DNA of 64,000 bases, taken from NCBI RefSeq assembly GCF_900631955.1, contig NZ_UZWD01000034.1, forward strand, positions 1 through 64,000, in the 5' to 3' direction. Under the pieces are notes generated by a model, which saw nothing but the letters and a program-made list of their open reading frames with translations, did no database searches and was not told the origin of the DNA. The DNA is from Devosia equisanguinis. Lineage in GTDB: Bacteria; Pseudomonadota; Alphaproteobacteria; Rhizobiales; Devosiaceae. Below, piece after piece: positions 8,331 through 16,478 of this stretch. Every line of letters begins with the position of its first letter. The stretch's first letter is position 1. The translations under genes and the position numbers were made by a program.

Positions 8331-8651
8331 CTAGCGCTTTGCCATGGCCGATTTGATCAGGCCGGCAATGGCGGTGAGGACGCCGCCGCCGGCCAGCCCC
8401 GTCACTCCCTGCCCGGCCAGGGCGCCGAGATCGATGCCACCGGCCGTGCCGGCTGCGCCCGCCGCTGCACCGACCAGGGAATCAAGGCCCGGAATCTGGC
8501 TGGCCAGCCAGGTCCCGATCAGACCGCCGATAGCACCGACAATCGAATTGCCTGCGGTCCCCAGGTTGAGCGATTTAACCAATTGCCCGATGACATTGCC
8601 GCCGGCGCCGCCGGCAACCAGCTGCACCAGTAAAGGCACGATGACTTCCAT
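8331..8651 (-). CDS. Glycine/alanine-rich small membrane-associated protein, 106 aa
   Basis: ATG 8651 follows GGGAGGGG at good spacing, and the protein starts MEVIVPLLVQLVAGG. More than a third of the residues are Gly or Ala. Three amphipathic or hydrophobic stretches recur (GNVIGQLVKSLNLG, IVGAIGGLIGTWLA, VLTAIAGLIKSAMAKR) with small-residue packing motifs of GxxxG type. This resembles small conserved Rhizobiales proteins of unknown function. It is divergent from the SDR gene, which starts about 150 bp away. No function is proposed. Confidence 0.6.
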   Translation of the reverse strand: MEVIVPLLVQLVAGGAGGNVIGQLVKSLNLGTAGNSIVGAIGGLIGTWLASQIPGLDSLVGAAAGAAGTAGGIDLGALAGQGVTGLAGGGVLTAIAGLIKSAMAKR

Positions 8652-8803
8652 GTGGTCCCCTCCCAATGAACAAGGCCCTCCGCCTTGCAACGGAGAAAGG
8701 CTACGCCCGTTTCCACCAGCGTGAAAGAGCCATCCTGCTGTCGCAGCCTGTCAGCACTTTGCGGCAATTGAAGAAACCACCCGAACCAGCCTATGTTCTG
8801 CCC

Positions 8804-9592
8804 ATGTCAAATCACCCGCTCGATGTATCCGCTCCACAAGGTGCCGTCGCTCTGGTCACCGGGGCCTCGGATCGCATCGGCGCCACCATTGCCCAGGCTC
8901 TGGCGCGCGCGGGCTATGCGGTGGTCATCCACTATCGCAGCAATGCCGAGGGCGCCCGGGCCCTGCGCAAGGCCATCCAAGCAGATGGCGGCCGCGCGGC
9001 ATTGGTGCGGGCCGATCTGGGCAAACGCCGCCAGCGCCAGACCCTGGTCGAAAAGGCCGCCGCCTGCTTCGGGCCGCTGACGCTCCTGGTCAACAATGCC
9101 TCGCTATTCGATCCTGACAGCGCCCTCGATATCGACGAAAAGCTCTGGGACCAGCATTTTGCCATTCACGCAGAAGCCCCGATTTTCCTCGCCCGCGACT
9201 TCGCCAATCAGCTGCCCAAGGGCGCTGAAGGCAATATAATAAATATCGTCGACGAGCGGGTGCTCCACCCCAGCCCGGCCTATTTCAGCTACACCCTATC
9301 CAAGTCCGTGCTGTGGACGGCCACGCAGACCCTGGCGCAATCGCTGGCGCCCGATGTTCGCGTCAACGCTATCGGCCCCGGCCCCGTCCTGCCGCATTCG
9401 CGCCAGAGCGAGGCGGAGTTCAAACGCGGCGTCAAAGCCCTGCCGCTGCAGCGCAATGCCGGGCCGGACGAGATTGCACAGGGCGTGCTGGCCATTCTGG
9501 CCCTGCCATCCATGACCGGGCAGATGCTGGCGCTGGATGGCGGCAAGCATCTCGAATTTTCGCCGAAACGCGGCCCTACACCCCGACAATGA
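8804..9592 (+). CDS. SDR oxidoreductase, FolM/PTR1-like pteridine reductase type
   Basis: The 262-aa Rossmann-fold protein carries the NAD(P)-binding motif TGASDRIG (residues 19-26), VNNAS (96-100) and active-site Tyr163 and Lys167 (YTLSK). At the place of the usual catalytic Ser it has Asp150 (NIVDER), a feature of FolM/PTR1 pteridine reductases. A role in reducing dihydrobiopterin/dihydromonapterin or dihydrofolate is therefore plausible. The start is ATG 8804; a longer frame upstream overlaps the divergent gene. Its stop overlaps the uvrC start by four bases (ATGA), so the two are translationally coupled. Confidence 0.85.
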   Translation: MSNHPLDVSAPQGAVALVTGASDRIGATIAQALARAGYAVVIHYRSNAEGARALRKAIQADGGRAALVRADLGKRRQRQTLVEKAAACFGPLTLLVNNASLFDPDSALDIDEKLWDQHFAIHAEAPIFLARDFANQLPKGAEGNIINIVDERVLHPSPAYFSYTLSKSVLWTATQTLAQSLAPDVRVNAIGPGPVLPHSRQSEAEFKRGVKALPLQRNAGPDEIAQGVLAILALPSMTGQMLALDGGKHLEFSPKRGPTPRQ

Positions 9593-11469
9593 CTGAAGAC
9601 CAGACCCCGCCCAAATCCGGCCCGGACGTGATCCGTGCCTTTGTCCGCACCCTCCCCGCAGCGCCGGGGGTCTATCGCATGCTCGATGCCGAGGGCGAGG
9701 TCATGTATGTGGGCAAAGCCCGCAATCTCAAGGCGCGCGTCACCAATTATACCCGTCCCGACGGGCTGGAACTGCGCCTGCAGCGCATGATCGCTTCGAC
9801 CGTCAGCATGGAATTCGTCCGCACCGAGACGGAATCCGAGGCGCTGCTGCTCGAAGCGAACATGATCAAGCGCTTGAAGCCGCGCTACAATGTGCTGCTG
9901 CGCGACGACAAGAGCTTCCCCTATATCCTGATTGCCACCGATCACGAGGCGCCGGAGCTGACCAAGCATCGCGGCACCCGCCGCCGGCCTGGCCATTATT
10001 TCGGCCCGTTTGCTTCAGCAACCGCGGTGGGCCGCACCATTGCCAGCCTGCAAAAGGCGTTCCTGCTGCGCAACTGCTCGGACAGTTTCTACGCCGCCCG
10101 CACAAGGCCGTGCCTGCAATATCAGATCAAGCGCTGCGCCGGCCCCTGCACCCGCGAAATCAGCCTCGAGGCCTATGGCGAGCTGGTGGAGGACGCGCGG
10201 CAGTTTCTCTCCGGCAAATCGCGCAGCGTGCAGGAGCATTTGCAGGCCGACATGAACAAGGCGGCCGAGGACCTCGATTTCGAGCGCGCCGCCCTGATCC
10301 GCGACCGCCTCTCCGCATTGGCGCTGATCCAGTCGCAGGGTGACGCGACCGCTCGTTCGGTGGAAGAGGCCGATGTCTTTGCCATCCATCACGAAGGCGG
10401 GCAGTTCTGCGTGCAGGTGTTCTTCTTCCGCGCCTATCAGAACTGGGGCAATTACCCCTATCGCCCCCGCGCCGATGCCAGTCTCACCGATGCCGAGGTG
10501 CTGGAAGCCTTTATCGGCCAGTTCTACGAAAACCGCACTCCGGCCCGCCTGATACTGATTTCGCATGAACTCAGCGAGCCGGACGTGATGGAAGAGGCTT
10601 TGAGCTCCCGCGCCGGGCGCCGGGTCTATATCGAACAGCCCAAGCGCGGCGAGAAGCGCGACCTGGTCAATCACGCCCTCAACAATGCCCGCGAAGCCCT
10701 CAGCCGCCAATTGGCCGAAGGCGCCTCCCACCGCACGCTCCTCGAAGGCGTTGCCGAAACCTTTGGCCTCGAAGACGTCCCGCGCCGCATCGAGATCTAC
10801 GACAACTCCCACATATCAGGCACGAACATGGTCGGCGCCATGGTCGTCGCAGGCGAGGAAGGCTTTTCGAAAAAGCACTACCGCACTTTCAACATCAAAT
10901 CCGACATCTCGGCCGGCGATGACTTCGGCATGATGCGCGAAGTGCTGACCCGTCGCTTCGCCCGACTGGCTGCCGAAAGCGAAACCGATGCCGAGGATGA
11001 AAATACCGGCATGCCCGACTGGCCCGATGTGGTGTTCATCGATGGTGGCGCCGGCCAGATGAGTGCAGTGCGCGGCGTCATCGCCGAATTGAATCTGCCC
11101 AAGGAAGTCACCTTCATCGGCATCGCCAAAGGCGAAGACCGCGATGCAGGTCGCGAAAAATTCTTCATGGAAGGCAAGGACGCCTTCATGCTGCCGCATC
11201 GCGATCCGGTGCTCTATTACGTGCAGCGCCTGCGCGACGAGGCCCACCGCTTCGCCATCGGCACCCACCGTGCCAAGCGCAAGAAGGACGTGGTGAAGAA
11301 CCCGCTGGACGAAATCGAAGGCATCGGCCCGACCCGCAAGCGCTCGCTGCTCAACCATTTCGGTTCGGCCAAGGCTGTCGGCCGGGCATCCCTGGCCGAC
11401 CTCGAGGCCGTTCCGACCATCTCCAAGGCCATGGCGCAGCTGATCTACGATCACTTCAACCGCAGCTAG
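9589..11469 (+). CDS. uvrC: Excinuclease ABC subunit C
   Basis: The 626-aa protein makes both incisions in nucleotide excision repair with UvrAB. Domains in order: GIY-YIG nuclease (about 22-100, PGVYRM...[14 protein letters not shown]), a Cys-containing linker (C...C...CAGPC), UVR domain (about 215-250, for UvrB binding), RNase-H-like endonuclease (about 400-545, [28 protein letters not shown]) and a C-terminal helix-hairpin-helix pair ([16 protein letters not shown]). The length is normal. It is coupled to the upstream SDR gene by an ATGA overlap. Confidence 0.98.
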   Translation: MTEDQTPPKSGPDVIRAFVRTLPAAPGVYRMLDAEGEVMYVGKARNLKARVTNYTRPDGLELRLQRMIASTVSMEFVRTETESEALLLEANMIKRLKPRYNVLLRDDKSFPYILIATDHEAPELTKHRGTRRRPGHYFGPFASATAVGRTIASLQKAFLLRNCSDSFYAARTRPCLQYQIKRCAGPCTREISLEAYGELVEDARQFLSGKSRSVQEHLQADMNKAAEDLDFERAALIRDRLSALALIQSQGDATARSVEEADVFAIHHEGGQFCVQVFFFRAYQNWGNYPYRPRADASLTDAEVLEAFIGQFYENRTPARLILISHELSEPDVMEEALSSRAGRRVYIEQPKRGEKRDLVNHALNNAREALSRQLAEGASHRTLLEGVAETFGLEDVPRRIEIYDNSHISGTNMVGAMVVAGEEGFSKKHYRTFNIKSDISAGDDFGMMREVLTRRFARLAAESETDAEDENTGMPDWPDVVFIDGGAGQMSAVRGVIAELNLPKEVTFIGIAKGEDRDAGREKFFMEGKDAFMLPHRDPVLYYVQRLRDEAHRFAIGTHRAKRKKDVVKNPLDEIEGIGPTRKRSLLNHFGSAKAVGRASLADLEAVPTISKAMAQLIYDHFNRS

Positions 11470-11546
11470 AAAGTCGCGCCCTGCCGCATTGATGCCCAAC
11501 TCGGCGGCACATTGGCCCTTGTCATTCACAACAAGGTGTTCACCGC

Positions 11547-12077
11547 ATGCGTTACCTGCTGCCCCTCGCCGTCCTTCTCGCCCTGCCGATGGCCGCCCAT
11601 GCCCAGACTGCTGATGCGCCGGCCGAAGACGAAGTCGTCATCGAAGGCATCGGGCTTTCCCAAAACATTCCCTGCGAGGGACGCGATATCGGCATCTATG
11701 GTTCGGGCAACAAGATCGACCTCACAGGGACCTGCGGCAATGTCGTCGTCCATGGCGACAGTCACCAGGTATCGATCGAGAAGGCCAAGGCCCTGACGCT
11801 GTCGGGCGCCGATCACACCGTGTCTTCGGCAAACATTGCCGATCTCTCGGTGCAGACAACCGGCCATGTCGTGACCGCCACGCTGGATGGAAACGGGGCA
11901 CCGGCCAAGGTTCAGGTCAATGGGGCCGAACAGACGCTCAACCTGACCCTGGCCTCCGAAACCAGCATCGACATTGCCGGCACCGATCAGGTGGTGAACT
12001 GGTCGCTGGCCGACGGCGTCGCCGAGCCGAAGATCGAGATCGGCGGCATCGACAACGCCGTCAATCGCATCCCGTGA
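11547..12077 (+). CDS. Secreted DUF3060 beta-solenoid-like protein
   Basis: The 176-aa protein has a signal peptide (residues 1-20, ending HAQ). The mature part is an Asn/Gly-rich series of short beta repeats (IGIYGSGNKIDLTGTCGNVVVHGDSHQV, then LSGADHTVSSANIADLSVQ and SIDIAGTDQVVNWSLADG), the pattern of DUF3060 domains predicted to form a right-handed beta-helix. Cys in IPCEGRD and TGTCGN may form a disulfide. It is probably periplasmic or surface exposed; function unknown. Confidence 0.75.
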   Translation: MRYLLPLAVLLALPMAAHAQTADAPAEDEVVIEGIGLSQNIPCEGRDIGIYGSGNKIDLTGTCGNVVVHGDSHQVSIEKAKALTLSGADHTVSSANIADLSVQTTGHVVTATLDGNGAPAKVQVNGAEQTLNLTLASETSIDIAGTDQVVNWSLADGVAEPKIEIGGIDNAVNRIP

Positions 12078-12107
12078 TATCCGACTGGGCTGGCCGAGCG
12101 CCGGCCC

Positions 12108-12452
12108 TTACATCTCGATGCACGCATTGATATCGAGTCGCAGCGCATCCGGGTCGCTGCTGACGAGATAATCCGGCAGCTGCATCGATAGCTCATCATT
12201 ATAACTGCTAACCAAAGCGGCGACTGCGTCTTCCGAGAGACCGAGCCTGTCGAATTCCCGGAAGGCCGGCTGCAACCAGAGACGCGACATGGCAATGGCA
12301 TCGGGCGCGCTATCCGGATAGACGCCCATGGCATCGAGCAGGGTAATCGCCGTCGCACACCACATCGCCTGGTCCGTTTCGGCACTGAGCTGCTGCGCCG
12401 ACACCGGTGAGAGCATGGCCGTCGCCGCCAGTGCAATCGTAAGTCGCCTCAT
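12108..12452 (-). CDS. Secreted hypothetical protein, 114 aa
   Basis: A signal peptide (RRLTIALAATAMLSPVSAQ) is followed by a helical domain with Cys32 (MWCATAITLLDAMG) and Cys near the C-terminus (INACIEM), which could form one disulfide. I do not recognise the family; short periplasmic proteins with an N-terminal WC.A motif and a distal Cys are frequent in Rhizobiales. It converges on the DUF3060 gene. Its 5' end faces the promoter region of the aromatic attenuator. Confidence 0.65.
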   Translation of the reverse strand: MRRLTIALAATAMLSPVSAQQLSAETDQAMWCATAITLLDAMGVYPDSAPDAIAMSRLWLQPAFREFDRLGLSEDAVAALVSSYNDELSMQLPDYLVSSDPDALRLDINACIEM

Positions 12453-12543
12453 TGCCGCTCCTCCCTTTCTGCCTTTCGACGCATAGGGGCTGGGGTCAGC
12501 GACATCAGCCCCCGATCAGGGGCGAATGCGACCAAAGTCGGGA

Positions 12544-12573
12544 CTCGACATCCATGAAACGGCCCGCTAGGGT
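12544..12573 (+). promoter_or_regulatory. Predicted promoter of the DAHP synthase leader transcript
   Basis: CTCGAC (12544-12549) and CTAGGG (12567-12572) are separated by exactly 17 bases, close to the CTTGAC-N17-CTATAT consensus reported for Rhizobiales housekeeping promoters. In E. coli terms the boxes are TCGACA and TAGGGT. The predicted start point lies at about 12580, next to or on the A of the leader ATG (12581), so the transcript may be leaderless. Confidence 0.65.
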
Positions 12574-12580
12574 TTGCGCC

Positions 12581-12655
12581 ATGATCAACGCAGCGACCTT
12601 TTATTGGTACTTTAGCTATCCGCTCCCGGCGGAGGCTATTGCGCGCGCGTCCTGA
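12581..12655 (+). CDS. Aromatic leader peptide (24 aa) of the DAHP synthase attenuator
   Basis: The frame encodes a 24-residue peptide beginning MINAATFYWYFSYP. Codons at 12599-12619 read Phe-Tyr-Trp-Tyr-Phe-Ser-Tyr: six of seven are aromatic and all three aromatic amino acids are represented. It lies 96 bp upstream of the DAHP synthase gene. The stop codon is TGA at 12653. There is no ribosome-binding site upstream, consistent with initiation on a leaderless transcript. A ribosome stalled at these codons would control the downstream hairpins. The peptide is presumably needed only for sensing. Confidence 0.88.
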   Translation: MINAATFYWYFSYPLPAEAIARAS

Positions 12656-12692
12656 TCCCGACAAGACCAGACCAAATCGCAAGCCAGCCGCC
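12619..12692 (+). promoter_or_regulatory. Attenuator: alternative hairpins (segments 1:2 and 2:3)
   Basis: Segment 1, TCCGC (12619-12623), can pair with GCGGA (12629-12633), part of segment 2. Segment 2, GGCGGAGGCT (12628-12637), can instead pair with segment 3, AGCCAGCCGCC (12682-12692), forming nine pairs around a small internal loop. Segment 3 also holds the left arm of the terminator. A ribosome stalled on the aromatic codons ends next to segment 1 and frees segment 2, so the antiterminator forms; a ribosome reaching the stop codon covers segment 2 and lets the terminator form. Confidence 0.8.
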
Positions 12693-12714
12693 CGACTTCC
12701 GAGGCGGCTTTTTT
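12686..12714 (+). terminator. Attenuator terminator upstream of DAHP synthase
   Basis: AGCCGCC (12686-12692) pairs with GGCGGCT (12703-12709) around a 10-nt loop and is followed by a run of six T (12709-12714). It is a textbook intrinsic terminator, placed 38 bp before the DAHP synthase start codon rather than after a gene. Confidence 0.9.
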
Positions 12715-12751
12715 GTGGCCCCTCGTGTCAGACCTACCGAGGACCACCAGA

Positions 12752-13825
12752 ATGCTCAAATCCACCGACGACCTGCGCATTACCGAAATAAAACCGCTGA
12801 CCACCCCCATCGAGGTGATGCGTCAGCACCCGCGCACCGATGCTGCGACCCGCACCGTGCTGGCGGCCCGCCACGCCTTCCACAATATCTTGACCGGCCA
12901 GGACGACCGCCTGGCCGTTGTCGTAGGGCCCTGCTCCATCCATGACCCCAAGGCGGCCATGGACTATGCCCACCGCCTTAACGCCCTGCGCGCAGAGCTT
13001 GGCGATCGGCTCGAAATCATCATGCGCGTCTATTTCGAAAAGCCGCGGACCACGGTCGGCTGGAAGGGCCTGATCAACGATCCCGACCTCGACGGCAGCT
13101 TCAACATCACTCAGGGCCTGCACACGGCGCGCGCTTTGCTGCTCGACATCAACAATCTCGGCCTGCCCGCCGCAGCCGAATTCCTCGATATGACGACGCC
13201 GCAATATATTGCCGATCTCGTCTCCTGGGCTGCCATCGGCGCCCGCACCACCGAGAGCCAGATCCACCGCGAGCTGGCCTCGGGCCTCTCCTGCCCGGTC
13301 GGCTTCAAGAATGGCACTGATGGCAATGTGAAGATCGCCTTCGACGCCGTCCTGTCGGCCTCGCATCCGCACCATTTCCTCGCCGTCACCAAGGATGGGC
13401 GTTCCGCCATCGCTGCCACCACGGGCAACGAAGACGGGCACATCATCCTGCGCGGCGGCAAGACCACCAATTACGATGCCCAAAGCGTCGACGCTGCCGC
13501 CCAGGTCGCCATCAAGGCCGGCCTCAACCCGGCCATCATGGTGGATGCCAGCCACGCCAATTCCTCGAAAAATCCGGAAAACCAGCCGCTGGTTCTCGCC
13601 GATATCGGCAGCCAGCTGGCCAATGGCGACAAGCGCATCATCGGCGTGATGGTGGAGTCCAACCTCGTGGCCGGACGGCAGGATCTGGTGCGGGGCAAGG
13701 CGCTGGTCTACGGCCAGTCCATCACCGATGGCTGCATCGACTGGGACACCACGGTCACGGCACTACGCGCTCTGGCCGAAACGGTAGAACAGCGCCGCAG
13801 GGTCAATGCTCAGGCGGTTGCGTAA
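12752..13825 (+). CDS. aroG: 3-deoxy-7-phosphoheptulonate (DAHP) synthase, class I
   Basis: The 357-aa enzyme condenses phosphoenolpyruvate and erythrose 4-phosphate, the first step of the shikimate pathway. Class I AroF/G/H motifs are clear: VVVGPCSIHDP, MRVYFEKPRTTVGWKGLINDP, PVGFKNGTDGN and the metal-binding MVDASHANSSKNP. The start is ATG 12752, with GAGGA upstream; an in-frame ATG at 12713 lies inside the terminator. Expression is likely set by the aromatic attenuator at 12581-12714, in addition to the feedback inhibition usual for this family. Whether the isoenzyme is Phe-, Tyr- or Trp-sensitive cannot be told. Confidence 0.95.
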   Translation: MLKSTDDLRITEIKPLTTPIEVMRQHPRTDAATRTVLAARHAFHNILTGQDDRLAVVVGPCSIHDPKAAMDYAHRLNALRAELGDRLEIIMRVYFEKPRTTVGWKGLINDPDLDGSFNITQGLHTARALLLDINNLGLPAAAEFLDMTTPQYIADLVSWAAIGARTTESQIHRELASGLSCPVGFKNGTDGNVKIAFDAVLSASHPHHFLAVTKDGRSAIAATTGNEDGHIILRGGKTTNYDAQSVDAAAQVAIKAGLNPAIMVDASHANSSKNPENQPLVLADIGSQLANGDKRIIGVMVESNLVAGRQDLVRGKALVYGQSITDGCIDWDTTVTALRALAETVEQRRRVNAQAVA

Positions 13826-13934
13826 CCCCCACCTAACCTCCCCCTGAAACAGGGGGAGGGACCGATCGCGTATGCGGGCCTCTCAGCGTGCAGCTCTGCT
13901 CCTCCCCCTGTTTCAGGGGGAGGCGGGGTGGGGG
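13826..13934. repeat. GC-rich palindromic intergenic repeat
   Basis: Two arms, 13826-13860 and 13901-13934, are near-perfect inverted copies built on CCTCCCCCTGAAACAGGGGG, each itself a small palindrome. The same type recurs near 30779, 48488 and 51579. It lies between the DAHP synthase gene and pgsA and could end transcription in either direction. Confidence 0.75.
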
Positions 13935-14004
13935 CCGGCGCAAACCCAAACTGCATCGCTCGTCGCCCCTTGACCCCTCGCGCCCATTCCTGTTCTGTCC
14001 CCTC

Positions 14005-14571
14005 ATGGCCAGAAACCCGCTCTTTCTCATCCCGAACATCATCACCATTGCCCGCATCCTTTCGATCATACCGATCGTCTGGCTGGTGATGGATGGCAGC
14101 ATCACAATGCGCATCATCGCGCTGGTGCTCTATGTCCTGGCGGCCGCCAGCGACTGGGTGGATGGCTATCTCGCGCGGGCCCTGGGGCAGTATTCCGACC
14201 TGGGGCGCATGCTCGATCCCATTGCCGACAAATTGCTGGTGGGCATTCTCATCACCGCCCTCGCCTGGGACGGCAGCCTTTCCGGCTGGGACATGATTCC
14301 AGTCGTCGCCATTCTGTTCCGCGAATTCTTCGTCTCCGGGCTGCGCGAATTTCTCGGCAATACCGCCGTGGTGCTGCCGGTCAGCCAGTTGGCGAAGTGG
14401 AAGACCACCATCCAGCTGATTGCCCTGGGCATCATTCTGCTCGAACGCATCGTGCCGGGTCTTGGCCTTGTCTCCGATGTAGTGCTGTGGGCCGCTGGCC
14501 TGATCACGCTCTGGACCGGCTGGAATTACCTGCGCGCCTCCTGGCCGCATCTGTCGGGAACCGGCAAGTGA
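14005..14571 (+). CDS. pgsA: CDP-diacylglycerol-glycerol-3-phosphate 3-phosphatidyltransferase
   Basis: The 188-aa integral membrane enzyme makes phosphatidylglycerol phosphate from CDP-diacylglycerol and glycerol 3-phosphate. The CDP-alcohol phosphotransferase signature DGx2ARx8Gx3Dx3D is complete (DGYLARALGQYSDLGRMLD), within a normal array of membrane helices. Start ATG 14005; the frame continues upstream into the palindromic repeat without another good start. The order pgsA-moaD-moaE is common in Rhizobiales. Its stop overlaps the GTG start of moaD. Confidence 0.96.
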   Translation: MARNPLFLIPNIITIARILSIIPIVWLVMDGSITMRIIALVLYVLAAASDWVDGYLARALGQYSDLGRMLDPIADKLLVGILITALAWDGSLSGWDMIPVVAILFREFFVSGLREFLGNTAVVLPVSQLAKWKTTIQLIALGIILLERIVPGLGLVSDVVLWAAGLITLWTGWNYLRASWPHLSGTGK

Positions 14572-14819
14572 AGATCCTTTATTTCGCCTGGCTGCGCGAA
14601 CGCCTGAATCGCGCCAGCGACGAAGTCGATCCGCCACCTGAAGTGGTGACGCTGGCCGATCTGGTGACCTGGTTGCGCCAAAACGACGAAACCCTGGACA
14701 TGGCCATGGAAAACCCAGCCATCTTCAAACTCTCGATCGACGCCCATATCCGGCCCCTGGATACACCCATCGCCGGCGCGCGCGAAATCGCTATCCTGCC
14801 CCCGATGACCGGCGGATAG
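14568..14819 (+). CDS. moaD: Molybdopterin synthase small subunit
   Basis: The 83-aa ubiquitin-like protein ends in the required Gly-Gly (PPMTGG), the site of thiocarboxylation for sulfur transfer to cyclic pyranopterin. It uses a GTG start at 14568 inside the pgsA stop (GTGA overlap), which couples translation. Conserved features are KILYFAWLRE at the N-terminus and VVTLADLVTWL. It works with MoaE, encoded immediately downstream. Confidence 0.94.
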   Translation: MKILYFAWLRERLNRASDEVDPPPEVVTLADLVTWLRQNDETLDMAMENPAIFKLSIDAHIRPLDTPIAGAREIAILPPMTGG

Positions 14820-14820
14820 G

Positions 14821-15264
14821 ATGATCCGGGTCACGGAGGACAGGTTCGATCCCGGCCAGGAAGCCAATGACTTTCAGGCGGCTCATCTCGAGGCCGGGGC
14901 CATGGTGACCTTTACCGGTCTCGTGCGCTCACATCCGGAGGCTCCGATCTCGGCGCTGATCCTCGAATGCTATCCGCAACTGGCCGAAAACCAGATCGCG
15001 GCTCTGCGCGAGCAGGCGATGCAGCGCTTTGGCCTCACCGATGCCGGCATCATTCATCGCTATGGCCGCCTGGTGCCGGGGGAGCCGATCATGATGGTGA
15101 TGACGCTCGCGCCCCACCGCCAGGCCGCTTTCGAGGCCGCGCAATTCCTGATGGACTATCTCAAGACCGACGCGCCCTTCTGGAAACAGGAAGAGACTGC
15201 GACGGGCCTGCAATGGGTGGAGGCGAAGGGCGAGGACGACAATGCGCGGCAGCGCTGGTCGTAA
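14821..15264 (+). CDS. moaE: Molybdopterin synthase catalytic subunit
   Basis: The 147-aa protein converts cyclic pyranopterin monophosphate to molybdopterin with MoaD. Typical features: GAMVTFTGLVRS, LILECYPQLAENQI, IIHRYGRLVPGEPIMMVMTLAPHR, and a C-terminal DYLKTDAPFWKQEE with the active-site Lys (K-T-x-A-P-F-W-K). It begins one base after the moaD stop. Molybdoenzyme cofactor synthesis is the clear role of the pair. Confidence 0.96.
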   Translation: MIRVTEDRFDPGQEANDFQAAHLEAGAMVTFTGLVRSHPEAPISALILECYPQLAENQIAALREQAMQRFGLTDAGIIHRYGRLVPGEPIMMVMTLAPHRQAAFEAAQFLMDYLKTDAPFWKQEETATGLQWVEAKGEDDNARQRWS

Positions 15265-15267
15265 TAA

Positions 15268-15390
15268 CCCCCTCATCCGGCGCTACGCGCCACCTTCTCC
15301 CCAAGAGGGAGAAGAATGGACCGCTGCCCGCTCTGTTCCGCTCCTCCTTGGGGAGAGGGTGGATCGGCCATAGGCCGAGACGGGTGAGGG
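15268..15390. repeat. GC-rich palindromic intergenic repeat
   Basis: An outer pair CCCTCATCCGG.../...CGGGTGAGGG encloses an inner pair based on CTTCTCCCC/GGGGAGA, giving a long hairpin after moaE. This type (CTCATCCGGC...CCTTCTCCCC) is widespread in Rhizobiales intergenic DNA. Confidence 0.75.
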
Positions 15391-15403
15391 CGCGCCGTCA
15401 ATA

Positions 15404-15432
15404 AACAAAAAAGCCGGGCACGACAGCCCGGC
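15404..15432 (-). terminator. Intrinsic terminator of ilvE
   Basis: GCCGGGC (15413-15419) pairs with GCCCGGC (15426-15432). On the minus strand the hairpin is followed by a run of T residues (A-run 15406-15412 on the plus strand). It sits 24 bp downstream of the ilvE stop. Confidence 0.85.
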
Positions 15433-15455
15433 CTTTCAAACTCAATGGCGCGACC

Positions 15456-16346
15456 TTACTCCGCCGCTGCCCGCTTGGGCTGGACCGCGGCCGAATAGGC
15501 GTCGATCAGGGTGCGGCAGCCATCGGCCGGAGTGAACTTATAGTCGCCGATCACCGAGACCGGCGTCACTTCCGCGGCCGTGCCGGTCAGGAAGCACTCG
15601 TCGAACTGGCTCAGTTCCTCGGGCATGATATGGCGTTCGGTAACGGTGAAGCCATTTTCCTTGGCCAGCGCGATCAGCGTCTGGCGGGTGATGCCGTTGA
15701 GGAAACAATCCGGCTTGGGCGTGGTGATGTCCTTGCCCTTGATGAAGAACACATTGGCGCCGGTGGCCTCGGCCACATAGCCCCGATAGTCGAGCATCAG
15801 CGCATCGGCATAGCCATTGGCCATGGCCGCATCCTTGGACAGGGTGCAGATCATGTAGAGGCCGGCGGCCTTGGCCGAGGACGGGATAGTCTCGGGCGAC
15901 GGGCGCTTCCACTTGCTCCATTCGAGGCGGATGCCCTTGAGCTTTTCCTCGACCGAGAAATAGCTGGGCCAGATCCAGGCGGCGATCGCCACATGCACCT
16001 TGTTGTTGCGGGCAGGAACGCTCAGTTCCTCCGAGCCGCGCCAGGCGACAGGACGGATATAGGCATCGACCAGGCCGTTCTTTTCCAGAACCAGACGCTT
16101 GGCGGCCTCGATCTCGTCAACGCTATAGGGGAACGGCATGTCGAGCGTCGCGGCCGAGCGAATCAGGCGCTCGGTATGCTCGCGCGACTTGAAGATCTCG
16201 CCGCCGTAAGCGCGTTCGCCTTCGAATACCGAAGAGGCATAATGCAAGCCGTGCGTCAGCACATGGATCTTTGCATCTTTCCACGGTTTGAGTTCGCCGT
16301 CGAACCAGATCCAGCCATCACGCTGGTCCATGGGCACGCCTGCCAT
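15456..16346 (-). CDS. ilvE: Branched-chain amino acid aminotransferase
   Basis: The 296-aa class IV PLP enzyme reversibly transaminates Leu, Ile and Val with 2-oxoglutarate. WIWFDGELKPWKDAKIHVLTHGLHYASSVFEGERAY is the family N-terminus, the PLP Lys is K159 (SSAKAAGLYM), and the cofactor region EATGANVFF and the C-terminal ECFLTGTAAEVTPV match. It is divergent from a MarR gene 132 bp away, and its own terminator follows. No amino-acid leader peptide was found in front of it. Confidence 0.94.
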   Translation of the reverse strand: MAGVPMDQRDGWIWFDGELKPWKDAKIHVLTHGLHYASSVFEGERAYGGEIFKSREHTERLIRSAATLDMPFPYSVDEIEAAKRLVLEKNGLVDAYIRPVAWRGSEELSVPARNNKVHVAIAAWIWPSYFSVEEKLKGIRLEWSKWKRPSPETIPSSAKAAGLYMICTLSKDAAMANGYADALMLDYRGYVAEATGANVFFIKGKDITTPKPDCFLNGITRQTLIALAKENGFTVTERHIMPEELSQFDECFLTGTAAEVTPVSVIGDYKFTPADGCRTLIDAYSAAVQPKRAAAE

Positions 16347-16478
16347 GTTCCTCTCCAGAGTTTAGATTTTACCGCCATGTCGAAATGGCTATTTGCTCAA
16401 TCATGCCCCAGGGCCGTACCCTTGGCAAACCAGAATGGCTTTGGGATAAGACAACGAAGCGGTGATTTTGGAGAGACA

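Noticed and set aside
15630..16478. Long plus-strand frame upstream of the MarR gene, antisense to ilvE
   Set aside because: The in-frame extension is the shadow of ilvE; the MarR protein begins at ATG 16479 with its own ribosome-binding site.
16347..16478. Branched-chain leader peptide/attenuator in front of ilvE
   Set aside because: No short frame rich in Leu, Ile or Val codons and no terminator lies between ilvE and its divergent neighbour.
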